This document shows positions 1 to 9,009 of a DNA stretch of 64,000 nt, piece by piece. The stretch's first letter is position 1. Every line of letters begins with the position of its first letter. Source of the DNA: an uncultured Lachnospiraceae bacterium (GTDB taxonomy: Bacteria; Bacillota; Clostridia; Lachnospirales; Lachnospiraceae); the NCBI GenBank assembly GCA_949840915.1, contig CATKXY010000001.1, positions 186,001 to 250,000 on the forward strand. The letters run 5' to 3'. The translations under genes and the position numbers were made by a program. The notes under the pieces were generated by a model. It was not told where the DNA came from and ran no database searches. It saw only the letters and a list, made by a program, of their open reading frames with translations.

Positions 1-2
1 TT

Positions 3-191
3 AAGCTGGGGACGGTGATCTGTTATACCGGCGACACGACTCATCCCCGGCTTGTGCTGGAGCATATCAGAAACGCCAGGGAGATCAAGGCCTTTATCCT
101 GAAGGAATCGGAGGAGGCCAGACTCAAACGGCGCACTGTCAACATGCTGGACATCGGGTCTTTGGGAATGGATGATATTGATGATATGTGA
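3..191 (+). CDS. C-terminal end of an unidentified protein
   Basis: An open frame enters from the left edge and stops with TGA at 189-191, giving 62 residues. The visible part has short beta-like segments, then a run reading [12 protein letters not shown], then a charged tail ending MDDIDDM. The pattern of a strand, a turn and a closing amphipathic helix resembles the end of a bacterial PH domain (bPH_2), but this is a weak inference. No start or upstream context is available. The stop lies about 30 bases before the end of the convergent gene at 223-693. Confidence 0.5.
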   Translation, partial: KLGTVICYTGDTTHPRLVLEHIRNAREIKAFILKESEEARLKRRTVNMLDIGSLGMDDIDDM

Positions 192-222
192 GAATCCGCC
201 GGATGAGCGGGAAGGTTCATAT

Positions 223-693
223 TCAGGGATTGGTCCGGGACGAAATCCGAAGGGTTTCGTCCTGTAACTGTGTGCGGCAGAGCATGTGCTCAAACAGAAG
301 TCCTGCGCTGAACCAGAGAGGAGCGTAGTCCAGGCGGATCACTCTGCCGATGTGGTAGCGGCTTTTCCCGTAATCCCAGGGACAGAGCTTACGTCTGCGC
401 AGAAAGCGTCCGGAGAGGAATTCCACGGAGAAGATCAGGGTCATATAGGTGATTCCTCTTAGGAATACGGGGCGTTTGCGCATCAGTTTAAAAAGCGGAT
501 CAAGAAAAGCGGCACAGCCGTAGATGGGGAACATCCACAGGGATGTGGTGCCTGTGAGACGCAGGTTGCGGCGGCGCAGGGAGTTCATGGCGGTGAAGGT
601 GATCTCAAGACACCACCCGGCGAGACCGCAGAGCAGGAAATTATGAATGAAATTATGAACGGGATTGTGTATGGGGGAATTGTGTCTGCACAT
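223..693 (-). CDS. CmpB-like multi-pass membrane protein (putative ABC transporter type IV family)
   Basis: The 156-residue product begins at ATG 693 behind an AGTGAGG ribosome site; an in-frame ATG farther upstream has no such site and would overlap folC. It shows hydrophobic segments with the family pattern GLAGWCLE near the N-terminus and LWMFPIYGCAAFLDPLF in the middle, which matches the CmpB / putative ABC-transporter type IV membrane family (PF06541). The function of that family is unclear despite its name. A longer relative lies at 36114-36701 and keeps the same layout (LGWLVES, FCPIYGFGA). The gene is divergent from the folate operon. Family assignment is fairly secure; role unknown. 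Confidence 0.7.
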   Translation of the reverse strand: MCRHNSPIHNPVHNFIHNFLLCGLAGWCLEITFTAMNSLRRRNLRLTGTTSLWMFPIYGCAAFLDPLFKLMRKRPVFLRGITYMTLIFSVEFLSGRFLRRRKLCPWDYGKSRYHIGRVIRLDYAPLWFSAGLLFEHMLCRTQLQDETLRISSRTNP

Positions 694-783
694 AGTAACC
701 TCACTTTGTATGAAGGTAGCATGGACAGATTTCCGATTATTATACATTTTTGATGCTGATACATATGCGGTGAGGTGAGGCGG

Positions 784-2088
784 ATGAAATATCGGGAGGC
801 TTTGGAGTATCTGGAGAGTATTCAAAATTACGGTATTGTGCCGGGGCTTGAGAGCATTGTCAGGCTGTGCGGAAGTCTGGGTGATCCTCAGGAGCGGCTG
901 AAATTTGTCCATATAGCCGGAACCAATGGAAAAGGCTCCACTTTGGCTTATCTGTCCAATGTCCTGCGGTGCGCGGGATACCGCGTGGGGCGTTATAGTT
1001 CTCCCGCTGTGCTGGAGTATCGGGAGATCATACAGATAAACGGCAGAAATATTACCCAGAAAGCATTTTGTGAGGGAATTGAATTAATTCGTAACGCTTG
1101 TTATCAAATTGTTGAGGAAGGTTATCCTCATCCCACGCCCTTTGAGGTGGAGACTGCGCTGGCTTTCTGGTATTTTGACAGGGCGGGCTGCGATATTGTG
1201 GTACTGGAGACCGGAATGGGAGGCCTCTATGACGCGACCAATCTGATTCAGACTACGGTGGCTGCCGTGCTTGCCTCTATCAGTATGGATCACATGAAGT
1301 TTCTGGGCGGCAGTCTGTCAGAGATTGCCGCACATAAGGCGGGCATTTTGAAAGAGGGCTGTGATGCGGTCAGCATGGAGCAGGCACCCGAGGCTATGGA
1401 GGTAGTGCGGCGTGTCGCAGAGGAGAAGCATTGCCGTCTGCGTGTGACGGACAGAGCCTGCATCACGAATCTGAGAAGAAGCGGAAGGGATGTAGAGCGG
1501 CAGCGCTTTGATTACAGGTCCGCAGAGGGATCCGTTTTGAAGGATCTGGAGATTCATCTCGGGGGAGTCTTTCAGACGGACAATGTATTGCTGGCGCTGG
1601 AGACGCTCCGGGTGCTTCGGGAGAAAGGTTTTGCCGTCAGTGAGACGGCGCTGCGGAAGGGACTTCGGGAGACTGTGTGGCCGGGGCGCTTTTCCGTGAT
1701 TTCGACAAAGCCGCTGTTTGTGGTGGATGGAGCGCACAATGAGGACGCGGCGGGGAAACTTGCCCGTACCGTGGAAATGTATTTTACAAACAGACGAATT
1801 ATTTATATAATGGGGATGTTGCGGGATAAAGAGTGTGAGAAGGTGATAAGTCTGACCCAGAGCTATGCGGATCAGATCATCACAGTCACGCCTCCGGAAA
1901 ATCCCCGGGCCATGCAGGCCTATGATCTGGCACAGGAGATCGCCAGGGTTCATCCCAGGGTCACCGCGGCAGACAGTCTGGAGGAGGCCGTGGAGCTGGC
2001 CAGGCTTTTGGCTGCACCGGAGGATGTGATATTGGCATTTGGCTCCCTGTCGTATCTGGGGAGACTGATCAGGATCGCAGAAAGGTAA
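784..2088 (+). CDS. folC: folylpolyglutamate / dihydrofolate synthase
   Basis: FolC ligates glutamate to dihydropteroate or to folates, using ATP, in the cytoplasm. The 434-residue protein has the normal family length. The P-loop GTNGKGST lies at residues 46-53, the Mur-ligase core follows, and [12 protein letters not shown] marks the start of the C-terminal domain. I chose ATG 784 because AGGTG at 773-777 is 6-8 bases upstream; a GTG at 775 is also in frame. It is the first gene of a folate operon, followed after 5 bases by folE and then by an HD protein, folP and folB-folK. Because the neighbours make dihydropteroate, dihydrofolate synthase activity is expected as well as polyglutamylation. 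Confidence 0.95.
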   Translation: MKYREALEYLESIQNYGIVPGLESIVRLCGSLGDPQERLKFVHIAGTNGKGSTLAYLSNVLRCAGYRVGRYSSPAVLEYREIIQINGRNITQKAFCEGIELIRNACYQIVEEGYPHPTPFEVETALAFWYFDRAGCDIVVLETGMGGLYDATNLIQTTVAAVLASISMDHMKFLGGSLSEIAAHKAGILKEGCDAVSMEQAPEAMEVVRRVAEEKHCRLRVTDRACITNLRRSGRDVERQRFDYRSAEGSVLKDLEIHLGGVFQTDNVLLALETLRVLREKGFAVSETALRKGLRETVWPGRFSVISTKPLFVVDGAHNEDAAGKLARTVEMYFTNRRIIYIMGMLRDKECEKVISLTQSYADQIITVTPPENPRAMQAYDLAQEIARVHPRVTAADSLEEAVELARLLAAPEDVILAFGSLSYLGRLIRIAER

Positions 2089-2093
2089 ATGAT

Positions 2094-2651
2094 ATGGTAG
2101 ATCAGGATAAAGTACGGGAAGCGGTGAAGCTGCTTCTGGAGGGAATCGGCGAGGATATCCACAGAGAGGGACTTGCGGACACACCCGAGCGCATCGCCCG
2201 GATGTATGAGGAGATATTTGGCGGCATGGAGGAGGATGCGGCGGAGCATCTGTCCAGGGTATTCAGCGTGGACAGCCATGAGATGGTGCTGGAGAAGGAT
2301 ATCGTGTTCTATTCCATGTGTGAGCACCATATGCTGCCGTTTTACGGCAGGGCACATGTGGCCTATGTACCCGACGGGAAGGTAGTGGGCTTGAGCAAGT
2401 TGGCCCGCACGGTGGAGGTCTATGCCAGACGCCTGCAGATTCAGGAACATATGACAGAGCAGATTGCGGATGCGATCATGGAACATCTGGCGCCCCGCGG
2501 AGTGATGGTGGCGGTGGAGGCCGAGCATATGTGTATGACGATGCGGGGAGTGAAGAAGCCGGGCAGCAAGACGGTGAGTGTGGCAGCAAGGGGTGTGTTT
2601 GAAGAAGATCAGGCGCTGCAGAATCGTTTTTTTCAGATGCTGCAGATGTAG
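2094..2651 (+). CDS. folE: GTP cyclohydrolase I
   Basis: FolE converts GTP to 7,8-dihydroneopterin triphosphate, the first step of folate synthesis. The 185-residue protein has the usual length. Zinc ligands are visible as C76 and H79 in [10 protein letters not shown] and C147 in [11 protein letters not shown]. The helix [15 protein letters not shown] and the segment KPGSKT are family hallmarks. It starts 5 bases after folC, with AAAGG inside the folC end serving as ribosome site. This is the zinc-dependent FolE1 type rather than FolE2, which may matter because a zinc-type ArsR regulator ends the operon. Confidence 0.97.
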   Translation: MVDQDKVREAVKLLLEGIGEDIHREGLADTPERIARMYEEIFGGMEEDAAEHLSRVFSVDSHEMVLEKDIVFYSMCEHHMLPFYGRAHVAYVPDGKVVGLSKLARTVEVYARRLQIQEHMTEQIADAIMEHLAPRGVMVAVEAEHMCMTMRGVKKPGSKTVSVAARGVFEEDQALQNRFFQMLQM

Positions 2652-2697
2652 GATGCAATGCGATGTAAATAGAAGGATACAACGGAGACAGATTGCT

Positions 2698-3180
2698 ATG
2701 GAGCGGATTGACAAAATATTAAAACATAATTTGTTTTTGTATCACCTGCAGGAAAACCGGAAAGCAGAAGTGCAGCGTAGGTTTGGGCATCATGATCTGA
2801 TACATTTCCTGGATGTCGCGCGAATCGGGGAGATCATCAATCTGGAAAGCAAACTGGGACTTTCCCGGGAGTGGGTTTACGCGGCGGCTCTTCTGCATGA
2901 TATGGGCAGGCATGTGCAGTATGAGGATGGTACACCCCACGAACTGGCAAGCGCGGAGATTGCGCCGGAAATATTGAAGGACTGCGGTTTTGAAGATTGC
3001 GAAACGGATGTTATCATTGATGCTATTAAGAGTCACCGGGATGCGTCGGTATCCGGAGAGGATAATCTGCGGGGAGTGCTTTACCGGGCTGATAAGGCCA
3101 GCAGACTGTGCTTTGCCTGTGATGTGGCAAAGGAGTGCAATCGGAGCGACGACAAGAGGAATATGGTGATTCGGTATTAG
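2698..3180 (+). CDS. HD-domain hydrolase embedded in the folate operon
   Basis: This 160-residue protein carries the HD fold. LLHDMGRH places the metal-binding His-Asp pair at H67-D68, with further likely ligands H36, H81 and H113 and a late D132 in YRADKASR. A cysteine cluster (C138, C141, C147) lies near the C-terminus. HD proteins hydrolyse phosphate esters or nucleotides; the substrate cannot be read from the sequence. Its place between folE and folP is where a dihydroneopterin triphosphate pyrophosphatase (the FolQ step) would be needed, so that role is a reasonable guess. ATG 2698 was chosen because upstream in-frame codons overlap folE and are uncharacteristic. Domain assignment secure; function inferred. 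Confidence 0.85.
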   Translation: MERIDKILKHNLFLYHLQENRKAEVQRRFGHHDLIHFLDVARIGEIINLESKLGLSREWVYAAALLHDMGRHVQYEDGTPHELASAEIAPEILKDCGFEDCETDVIIDAIKSHRDASVSGEDNLRGVLYRADKASRLCFACDVAKECNRSDDKRNMVIRY

Positions 3181-3209
3181 GAACACTTTGCAGCAAGGAG
3201 AGGCAGAAG

Positions 3210-4037
3210 ATGAATGACAGAATGGAAATTGGAAAGCGTTGGTTTCAGCGCAGCGGCAGAACCTATGTAATGGGGATCCTGAACGTGACGCCGGATTCTT
3301 TCTCTGACGGGGGCAGATGGAACGACAGGGACAGGGCGCTCCGGCATGTGGAGGAGATGCTGAAGGAGGGCGCCGATATTGTGGATGTGGGCGGAGAGTC
3401 CACCCGGCCGGGTTATACGATGATATCGGACCAGGAGGAAATCCAGCGCACGGCGCCTGTGATCGAAGCTATTAAATCAAGATTTGATGTGCCGGTTTCG
3501 CTGGATACTTATAAGAGCAAAGTGGCTGAGGCGGGAATTGCAGCGGGCGCGGATTTGATAAACGATATCTGGGGATTAAAGTATGACGGGAGAATGGCGG
3601 AGGTGATCGCCAAAAGCGGCCTTCCCTGCTGTCTGATGCATAATCGCAGAGAGGCAGTGTATGAGGACTTTTTGCAGGATGTGGCTGCAGATCTGGCTGA
3701 GACGCTTCATCTGGCGGAGCTTTCGGGCATTGCGGAAGATAAGATTATTCTGGATCCGGGTGTGGGATTTGGCAAGACTTATGAACATAATCTGGAGATT
3801 CTTGGCGCTTTGGAAAAATTACAAGTGTTTGGATATCCGGTGCTGCTTGGCTGCAGCCGCAAGTCTGTCATTGGGCTGACTTTGGATCTGCCCGCCGACG
3901 AGCGTGTGGAGGGAACGCTTGCCACCACGGTAATAGGAGTGATGAAGGGTTGCAGTTTTGTCCGTGTGCATGATGTGAAGGAGAATGTACGGGCGGTGCG
4001 TATGACGGAGGCTGTGCTGTCCGGAGGAAGAAATTGA
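3210..4037 (+). CDS. folP: dihydropteroate synthase
   Basis: FolP condenses 6-hydroxymethyl-7,8-dihydropterin diphosphate with p-aminobenzoate; it is the sulfonamide target. The 275-residue TIM barrel shows GILNVTPDSFSDGG at residues 22-35, DVGGESTRPG after it, and LLGCSRKS toward the C-terminus, all family signatures. ATG 3210 is preceded by AGGAGAGG with good spacing; upstream in-frame codons run into the HD gene. It lies between the HD gene and the folB-folK fusion, in the order of the pathway. Confidence 0.97.
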   Translation: MNDRMEIGKRWFQRSGRTYVMGILNVTPDSFSDGGRWNDRDRALRHVEEMLKEGADIVDVGGESTRPGYTMISDQEEIQRTAPVIEAIKSRFDVPVSLDTYKSKVAEAGIAAGADLINDIWGLKYDGRMAEVIAKSGLPCCLMHNRREAVYEDFLQDVAADLAETLHLAELSGIAEDKIILDPGVGFGKTYEHNLEILGALEKLQVFGYPVLLGCSRKSVIGLTLDLPADERVEGTLATTVIGVMKGCSFVRVHDVKENVRAVRMTEAVLSGGRN

Positions 4038-4098
4038 TCGGACAGACGGCAGCGGATTTGACAGGCGGCAATTTAACTGATACGGGAGGATGAACGGG

Positions 4099-4941
4099 AT
4101 GCAGGAGCTGAATAGAGATGAGATCAGAATCGACAATCTGGAGGTGTTCGCCTATCATGGTGTGTGTCCGGAGGAGAAGGTAAACGGCCAGCCGTTTTAT
4201 GTCAATGCGGTGCTCTATACGGATATCCGTCCCGCGGGGCTGGAGGATGACCTGAGTCTGTCTACCAATTACGGAGAGATTTGTCATTTTATCAATAATT
4301 GGATGAAGGAGAATGTCTACGATCTGATCGAGACAGTGGCAGAAAGCGTGGCAGAGCAGCTTTTGCTCAATTTCGGCTCCATTCAGGCGCTGGAGCTTGA
4401 GATACGCAAGCCCAAGGCTCCTGTGGGACTGCCCTTCGAGTCGGTTTCCGTGCGGATAGAGCGCAGCTGGCATCAGGTGTATCTGTCGCTGGGCTCCAAT
4501 ATGGGCGACAGAGAAGCTTATCTGAGACGGGGGCTTGAACTGCTTGGCGGCAATCCGTTGATACAGGTACAGCAGGTCGCGGACTTTCTGGAGACCGAGC
4601 CTTACGGCGGTGTCGAACAGGGTAAATTTTTAAATACGGCAGTAAAGCTTCGCACATTGCTGACGCCCAAGGAGCTTTTGCGGAGGCTGCATGAAATAGA
4701 GAATGATGCAGGGCGTACCAGAGATGTCCACTGGGGGCCGAGGACGCTGGACATGGATATACTGTTTTATGATAAGCTGGTATATGAAGATGATGTGCTG
4801 GTGCTGCCTCATGTGGATCTGGAGAACCGTTATTTTGTACTGGAACCCATGAGCAGGATCGCTCCGAATTTCCGGCACCCTGTCCTGGGAAAAACGGTGG
4901 CACAGCTGTTGAGTGCGCTGCCGGATATAACGGAAATGTAA
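4099..4941 (+). CDS. folBK: bifunctional dihydroneopterin aldolase / HPPK
   Basis: One polypeptide of 280 residues carries two consecutive pathway enzymes. Residues 1-120 are dihydroneopterin aldolase, starting DEIRIDNLEVFAYHGV. Residues from about 126 onward are 6-hydroxymethyl-dihydropterin pyrophosphokinase, with VYLSLGSNMGDRE and the metal-binding GPRTLDMDILFYD. The fusion channels dihydroneopterin to the substrate of FolP. ATG 4099 is preferred because GGGAGG at 4084-4089 is 9 bases away, while ATG 4090 abuts it. FolB-FolK fusions are known in Firmicutes. Confidence 0.95.
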   Translation: MQELNRDEIRIDNLEVFAYHGVCPEEKVNGQPFYVNAVLYTDIRPAGLEDDLSLSTNYGEICHFINNWMKENVYDLIETVAESVAEQLLLNFGSIQALELEIRKPKAPVGLPFESVSVRIERSWHQVYLSLGSNMGDREAYLRRGLELLGGNPLIQVQQVADFLETEPYGGVEQGKFLNTAVKLRTLLTPKELLRRLHEIENDAGRTRDVHWGPRTLDMDILFYDKLVYEDDVLVLPHVDLENRYFVLEPMSRIAPNFRHPVLGKTVAQLLSALPDITEM

Positions 4942-4976
4942 GTGCGCGCTGATGCGCAGACAGGAGCGGAAACAGA

Positions 4977-5321
4977 ATGGAAGATAACAAGTATATCTAT
5001 CTGAATGATACGACGATCCGACAGGTGGAGGACAGGATGCCGCCTCAGGAGGAGCTGCAGGATCTGGGAGAGTTTTTCAAGGTGTTTGGCGATGTGACCC
5101 GTCTCAAAATTCTCTATGTGCTGCTCTGTTCCGAGATGTGCGTCTATGATATTGCGGCTCTGCTGGGGATGTCCCAGTCTGCCATCTCCCATCAGCTCCG
5201 TGTGTTGAAGCAGATGGATCTGGTAAAAAACCGCAGAGATGGCAAGACCATTTTCTATTCCCTGGCGGACAGTCATATCGTCACGATCCTAAGTCAGGGT
5301 CTGGATCATATTGAGGAATAA
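4977..5321 (+). CDS. ArsR/SmtB-family metal-responsive repressor with an alpha5 zinc-type site
   Basis: This 114-residue winged-helix repressor has its recognition helix at SQSAISHQLRVLKQ. The C-terminal helix carries D98, H100, H111 and E114, which reproduces the D-x-H-x10-H-x2-E/H metal site of the SmtB/CzrA group (zinc or cobalt sensors). The alpha3 cysteine motif of ArsR/CadC is only partly kept (EMCVYDI, one Cys). A good AGGAG site precedes ATG 4977. It follows folB-folK by 35 bases and is probably cotranscribed. No metal exporter is next to it. Family and site are read directly; the inducing metal is inferred. Confidence 0.88.
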   Translation: MEDNKYIYLNDTTIRQVEDRMPPQEELQDLGEFFKVFGDVTRLKILYVLLCSEMCVYDIAALLGMSQSAISHQLRVLKQMDLVKNRRDGKTIFYSLADSHIVTILSQGLDHIEE

Positions 5322-5335
5322 TAACAGGTGTTTTG

Positions 5336-6346
5336 TCAGCCTTGGAAAAGATTGAACCAGTCGCTGCCCAAAGCGGAGTGATACAGCTTGCCGTCCTCGC
5401 CGAACTCCTGGAAGTACACATAGCGGGAAGTCATATTGATATTGGTGTAAATACCGTCCGCTATCGTCAGTACATTGCTGCCGTCCATGTGCATGCATTT
5501 GAGCTGGGGATTTGCAGCGTCGTTTGTCTGGTAATATATGTAGCCGGAACCTAAATTAAAACAGTCTACCCGTTCGTTGGTGAGCACTTCCACAGCCTGT
5601 TGGGTGAGGGAGTAGCGGCACAATCTGTAATTCGAGGAAACATCCATATAATAAATATAATCTCCATTTAATATAGGGTACCAGATGTTGCCGTTCCATA
5701 TGGTCTCCGTCACATCCGACGCGGTATTGAGACGGCACAGAGCGTGATTATCCTGTGTTCCATTGTAATAGATCATGCCATTGTAGGCGCAGGCAGGATT
5801 GATAGCATAATCGGCCAGATTCACCTTGTCGGATTTGTCAATCTTCATTTTATAAAATTCAGGATGGGGTTCTCCCGCGGCGAGCAGATACAGGTAATTG
5901 TCCACAAGCTGGCCGCTCACCACCACATCCCGGGTGAGACCTACCGCACGTTTTCCGTTCAGGTTACAGCGGTCAAAGGAGCGGATACTGGTCACATTGC
6001 CGAAGCTGTCATCTTCTGTGGAGCCTTGCTGGAAATAATACAGATAACTGCCTCCGGCCAGAATATTGGTGACTTTTACGGAATTCAGCTTTCGGATATC
6101 GGTCTCATCGGGGGTCATGGCATAGAGAGAGCCGCCGTCCCCGGGATTGGAGAAATACACCGTGTCATTATATTCGCAGAAGAGTCCGTGATTGTTGATG
6201 TTTCCGGCGGTGTTGCCCACGGTGCCCTGAGGATTCATTTTGACTCTGCCGGAGAGGGCCACCGCGATGCCCAGCCCCAGAGCAACGATGATGAGCGGCG
6301 GCAGGAGGATGATAAGTTGACGAGTGTTTGAACGATTTTTTCCCAT
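5336..6346 (-). CDS. membrane-anchored DUF5050 beta-propeller-like protein
   Basis: The 336-residue product begins at ATG 6346 behind AAGGAG. A basic N-terminus and one hydrophobic segment (LPPLIIVALGLGIAVAL, about residues 14-31) anchor it, and the rest should lie outside the cell. That part repeats blades of the form YLYYFQ, YNGMIYYNG, GDYIYYMD, SGYIYYQ and SRYVYFQ, typical of the DUF5050 family, which is predicted to form a propeller. No catalytic residues are evident. It converges on the ArsR gene and is divergent from pheA. Function unknown, possibly ligand or surface binding. Confidence 0.8.
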   Translation of the reverse strand: MGKNRSNTRQLIILLPPLIIVALGLGIAVALSGRVKMNPQGTVGNTAGNINNHGLFCEYNDTVYFSNPGDGGSLYAMTPDETDIRKLNSVKVTNILAGGSYLYYFQQGSTEDDSFGNVTSIRSFDRCNLNGKRAVGLTRDVVVSGQLVDNYLYLLAAGEPHPEFYKMKIDKSDKVNLADYAINPACAYNGMIYYNGTQDNHALCRLNTASDVTETIWNGNIWYPILNGDYIYYMDVSSNYRLCRYSLTQQAVEVLTNERVDCFNLGSGYIYYQTNDAANPQLKCMHMDGSNVLTIADGIYTNINMTSRYVYFQEFGEDGKLYHSALGSDWFNLFQG

Positions 6347-6535
6347 GACAAATCTCCTTGTCTGATCAGTTGCCTGACATAATATAAGAGTTATTATAAG
6401 AGCAGTATACACCGTATTTTACTTGCTATCAAGCCGGATTTGGTATAAGATAATTGAAGTGGGAGTTTCCGTTTGAAAATTTTGGAAACGGCTGCATCAA
6501 GACATAGGAAGGCCTCTGCCGGGAGGCGCAGTGGA

Positions 6536-7672
6536 ATGGAGAAGATTATGGATTTAGGGGAATTGAGAGCAGGACTTGACGAGATAGATGCGCAGATCGT
6601 GGAACTCTATGAGCGGAGGATGGAGCTCTGTGCCCAGGTGGCCGAGTACAAGATCGGTGCGGGCAGAAAGGTCTTTGACCGGGTGAGAGAACAGGAGAAG
6701 CTGAACAGGGTGCGGGCGCTTACACACAGTGATTTCAACGGCCGCGGGGTGGAGGAGCTGTTTGAGCAGATCATGTCCATGAGCCGCAAGCTTCAGTACC
6801 GGATCATGTCCGAGCGCGGCATCCAGGGAAGGCTTCCGTTTATCGGCGTGGAAACATTATTGGCCGGGAAGGCAAGAGTGGTATTTCAGGGGGCGGAGGG
6901 CGCTTATTCGCAGGCGGCCATGCTGCAGTATTTCGGGGAGGATATCGAGAGCTTTCATGTGGATACCTTTCGGGACGCCATGAGTGCCATAGACGAGGGC
7001 AGCGCGGATTTTGCGGTGCTTCCCATCGAGAATTCCACGGCGGGGATTGTGAGCGAGATTTATGATCTTTTGGTGGAATTTGAAAATTATATCGTGGGCG
7101 AGCAGATCATCCGTATCGAGCACTGCCTTCTGGGGCTGCCGGGAACAAAATTGTCCGATATCCGGACGGTCTATTCCCATCCGCAGTCACTGATGCAGAG
7201 CGCCCGATATCTGGCGGATCACCCCTGGCAGCAGATCAGCATGCAGAACAATGCCTTTGCAGCCAGAAAGGTGGCCGAGGAGGGGGACAGATCTCAGGCG
7301 GCCGTGGCCAGCGAACTGGCAGGGCAGATCTATGGTCTGGAGGTGCTGCAGAAGGCCGTGAACCAGTCAGGCACCAATTCCACCCGTTTTATCATCGTTA
7401 CCAACCAGAAGATTTTCCGCACGGATGCCGGGAAGATCAGCATTTGCTTCGAGGTGCCTCACGAGAGCGGTTCCCTCTATCATATGCTGTCTCATTTTAT
7501 CTACAATGACCTGAATATGACCAGGATCGAGAGCCGGCCCATCGAAGGGCGCAATTGGGAGTACCGTTTTTTTGTGGATTTTGAGGGAAACCTGTCTGAC
7601 AGTTCCGTGAAGAACGCGCTGCGTGGACTGCGGGACGAGGCGAGAAATATGAAAATACTGGGGAATTATTAG
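6536..7672 (+). CDS. pheA: bifunctional chorismate mutase / prephenate dehydratase
   Basis: PheA makes phenylpyruvate from chorismate through prephenate. The 378-residue protein has an AroQ chorismate mutase helix bundle (residues 5-95), the prephenate dehydratase core beginning VVFQGAEGAYSQAA and containing NSTRFIIV with the TRF motif, and a C-terminal ACT domain with RIESRPIEG, the phenylalanine-binding ESRP site. End-product inhibition by phenylalanine is therefore expected. ATG 6536 has GGGAGG 9 bases upstream; an upstream in-frame ATG at 6473 lacks one. It begins a plus-strand run into the ATPase gene. Confidence 0.96.
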   Translation: MEKIMDLGELRAGLDEIDAQIVELYERRMELCAQVAEYKIGAGRKVFDRVREQEKLNRVRALTHSDFNGRGVEELFEQIMSMSRKLQYRIMSERGIQGRLPFIGVETLLAGKARVVFQGAEGAYSQAAMLQYFGEDIESFHVDTFRDAMSAIDEGSADFAVLPIENSTAGIVSEIYDLLVEFENYIVGEQIIRIEHCLLGLPGTKLSDIRTVYSHPQSLMQSARYLADHPWQQISMQNNAFAARKVAEEGDRSQAAVASELAGQIYGLEVLQKAVNQSGTNSTRFIIVTNQKIFRTDAGKISICFEVPHESGSLYHMLSHFIYNDLNMTRIESRPIEGRNWEYRFFVDFEGNLSDSSVKNALRGLRDEARNMKILGNY

Positions 7673-7692
7673 GAGATTATCGGGAGAGAACC

Positions 7693-9009
7693 ATGCGGGA
7701 ACAGGAATTGCTGTTATATAGAAATTTTGAGGACGGGAAGCTTTTGTATGATATGGCATTCTTGATGGAGCACTATGAGGATGAAGGCTGCAGAACACAG
7801 CGGAGGGCGCTTTTGTTTGAGTGCCTGCACCGGCTGCTGGAGCTGGCCGGGAGTTTCGGCTTCCACGGGAATCTCTGGCACTGCTATCTGGCAAATCTGC
7901 TGGTCAACAATGAGAACAGCTACAGCATGGGCTGTGAGATCCGCGGGGCGATACGGGGCAGCATCAATGAGGCGGCGCTGCACGACATTGTTATTTTCAA
8001 GGAGTTCTATGACTATGATTTTGCTCCCATGACGGATGCGCTGCAGGCGCCGGAGTTTGAGCTGATCATGAAATATGAGGCCAGCAGTCAGGAGAGCAAG
8101 GTGTATAACCGCAGGATATGCGCCCGTATCTGCGAGCTGGCGGAGCATTTTTGCCATAATCGTACGCCGCAGGAGATGAAGGACACACTGACGGAATTTT
8201 ACAGGGAATATGGAGTGGGGAAATTCGGCCTGCACAAGTCCTTCCGGGTGGCCCGCGACGAGGAGGGCGTGCATGTGCCGCCGATTTTGAATATCGCCCA
8301 TGTACGGCTTGACGATCTGGTGGGCTATGAGATTCCCAAACAGAAACTCATCGACAACACGGAGGCTTTTGTCAGCGGCAGAAAAGCTAACAACTGCCTG
8401 TTGTTCGGAGATGCAGGGACGGGAAAATCCTCCTGCATCAAGGCCATCGCCAATGCATATTACCAGAGGGGCCTACGCATCATAGAAATTTATAAGCACC
8501 AGTTTCAGGATTTGAATGAGGTGATTGCTCAGATCAAGAACCGTAATTATAAGTTTATTATTTATATGGACGATCTGAGTTTTGAGGATTTTGAGATTGA
8601 ATACAAATATCTCAAGGCGGTGATCGAGGGTGGGCTGGAGAAAAAGCCTGACAATGTGCTGATTTACGCCACTTCCAATCGCAGACATCTCATACGCGAG
8701 AATTTCAGCGACAGGGAGGAGATACGGGAGGATATGCATACGGGAGATACGGTACAGGAGAAATTGTCTCTGGTCAGCCGTTTCGGGGTTACCATCTATT
8801 TCGGAGCGCCCACCAAGAAAGAGTTCCAGGGGATCGTGAGAGCGCTGGCTGAGCGGGCGGATCTGGACATACCCGAGGAGGAGCTGCTCCTGGAGGCCAA
8901 TCGTTGGGAGCTGTCCCACGGCGGGCTTTCCGGCAGGACGGCCAGACAGTTTATCGACTATCTGTCGGGAAAGCTTGCGGACGGGGAGACATCGGGAGGA
9001 GTTCAATGA
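7693..9009 (+). CDS. AAA+ ATPase, DUF815 family
   Basis: The 438-residue protein has an N-terminal helical half without recognised motifs and a C-terminal AAA+ module. Walker A is GDAGTGKSS at residues 239-247, Walker B is FIIYMDDLSFE at 288-298, and a sensor-1 region IYATSNRRH is at 324-332. This arrangement is the DUF815 family, whose substrate is not established. Its stop overlaps the start of the Ppx/GppA-like gene by four bases, so the two are translationally coupled. That suggests a link with phosphate or nucleotide stress, which is inference. Confidence 0.88.
   Translation: MREQELLLYRNFEDGKLLYDMAFLMEHYEDEGCRTQRRALLFECLHRLLELAGSFGFHGNLWHCYLANLLVNNENSYSMGCEIRGAIRGSINEAALHDIVIFKEFYDYDFAPMTDALQAPEFELIMKYEASSQESKVYNRRICARICELAEHFCHNRTPQEMKDTLTEFYREYGVGKFGLHKSFRVARDEEGVHVPPILNIAHVRLDDLVGYEIPKQKLIDNTEAFVSGRKANNCLLFGDAGTGKSSCIKAIANAYYQRGLRIIEIYKHQFQDLNEVIAQIKNRNYKFIIYMDDLSFEDFEIEYKYLKAVIEGGLEKKPDNVLIYATSNRRHLIRENFSDREEIREDMHTGDTVQEKLSLVSRFGVTIYFGAPTKKEFQGIVRALAERADLDIPEEELLLEANRWELSHGGLSGRTARQFIDYLSGKLADGETSGGVQ

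Noticed and set aside
6413..6535. T-box or riboswitch before pheA
   Set aside because: There is only a small CCGTTT/AAACGG hairpin; the leader is too short and lacks a T-box sequence.
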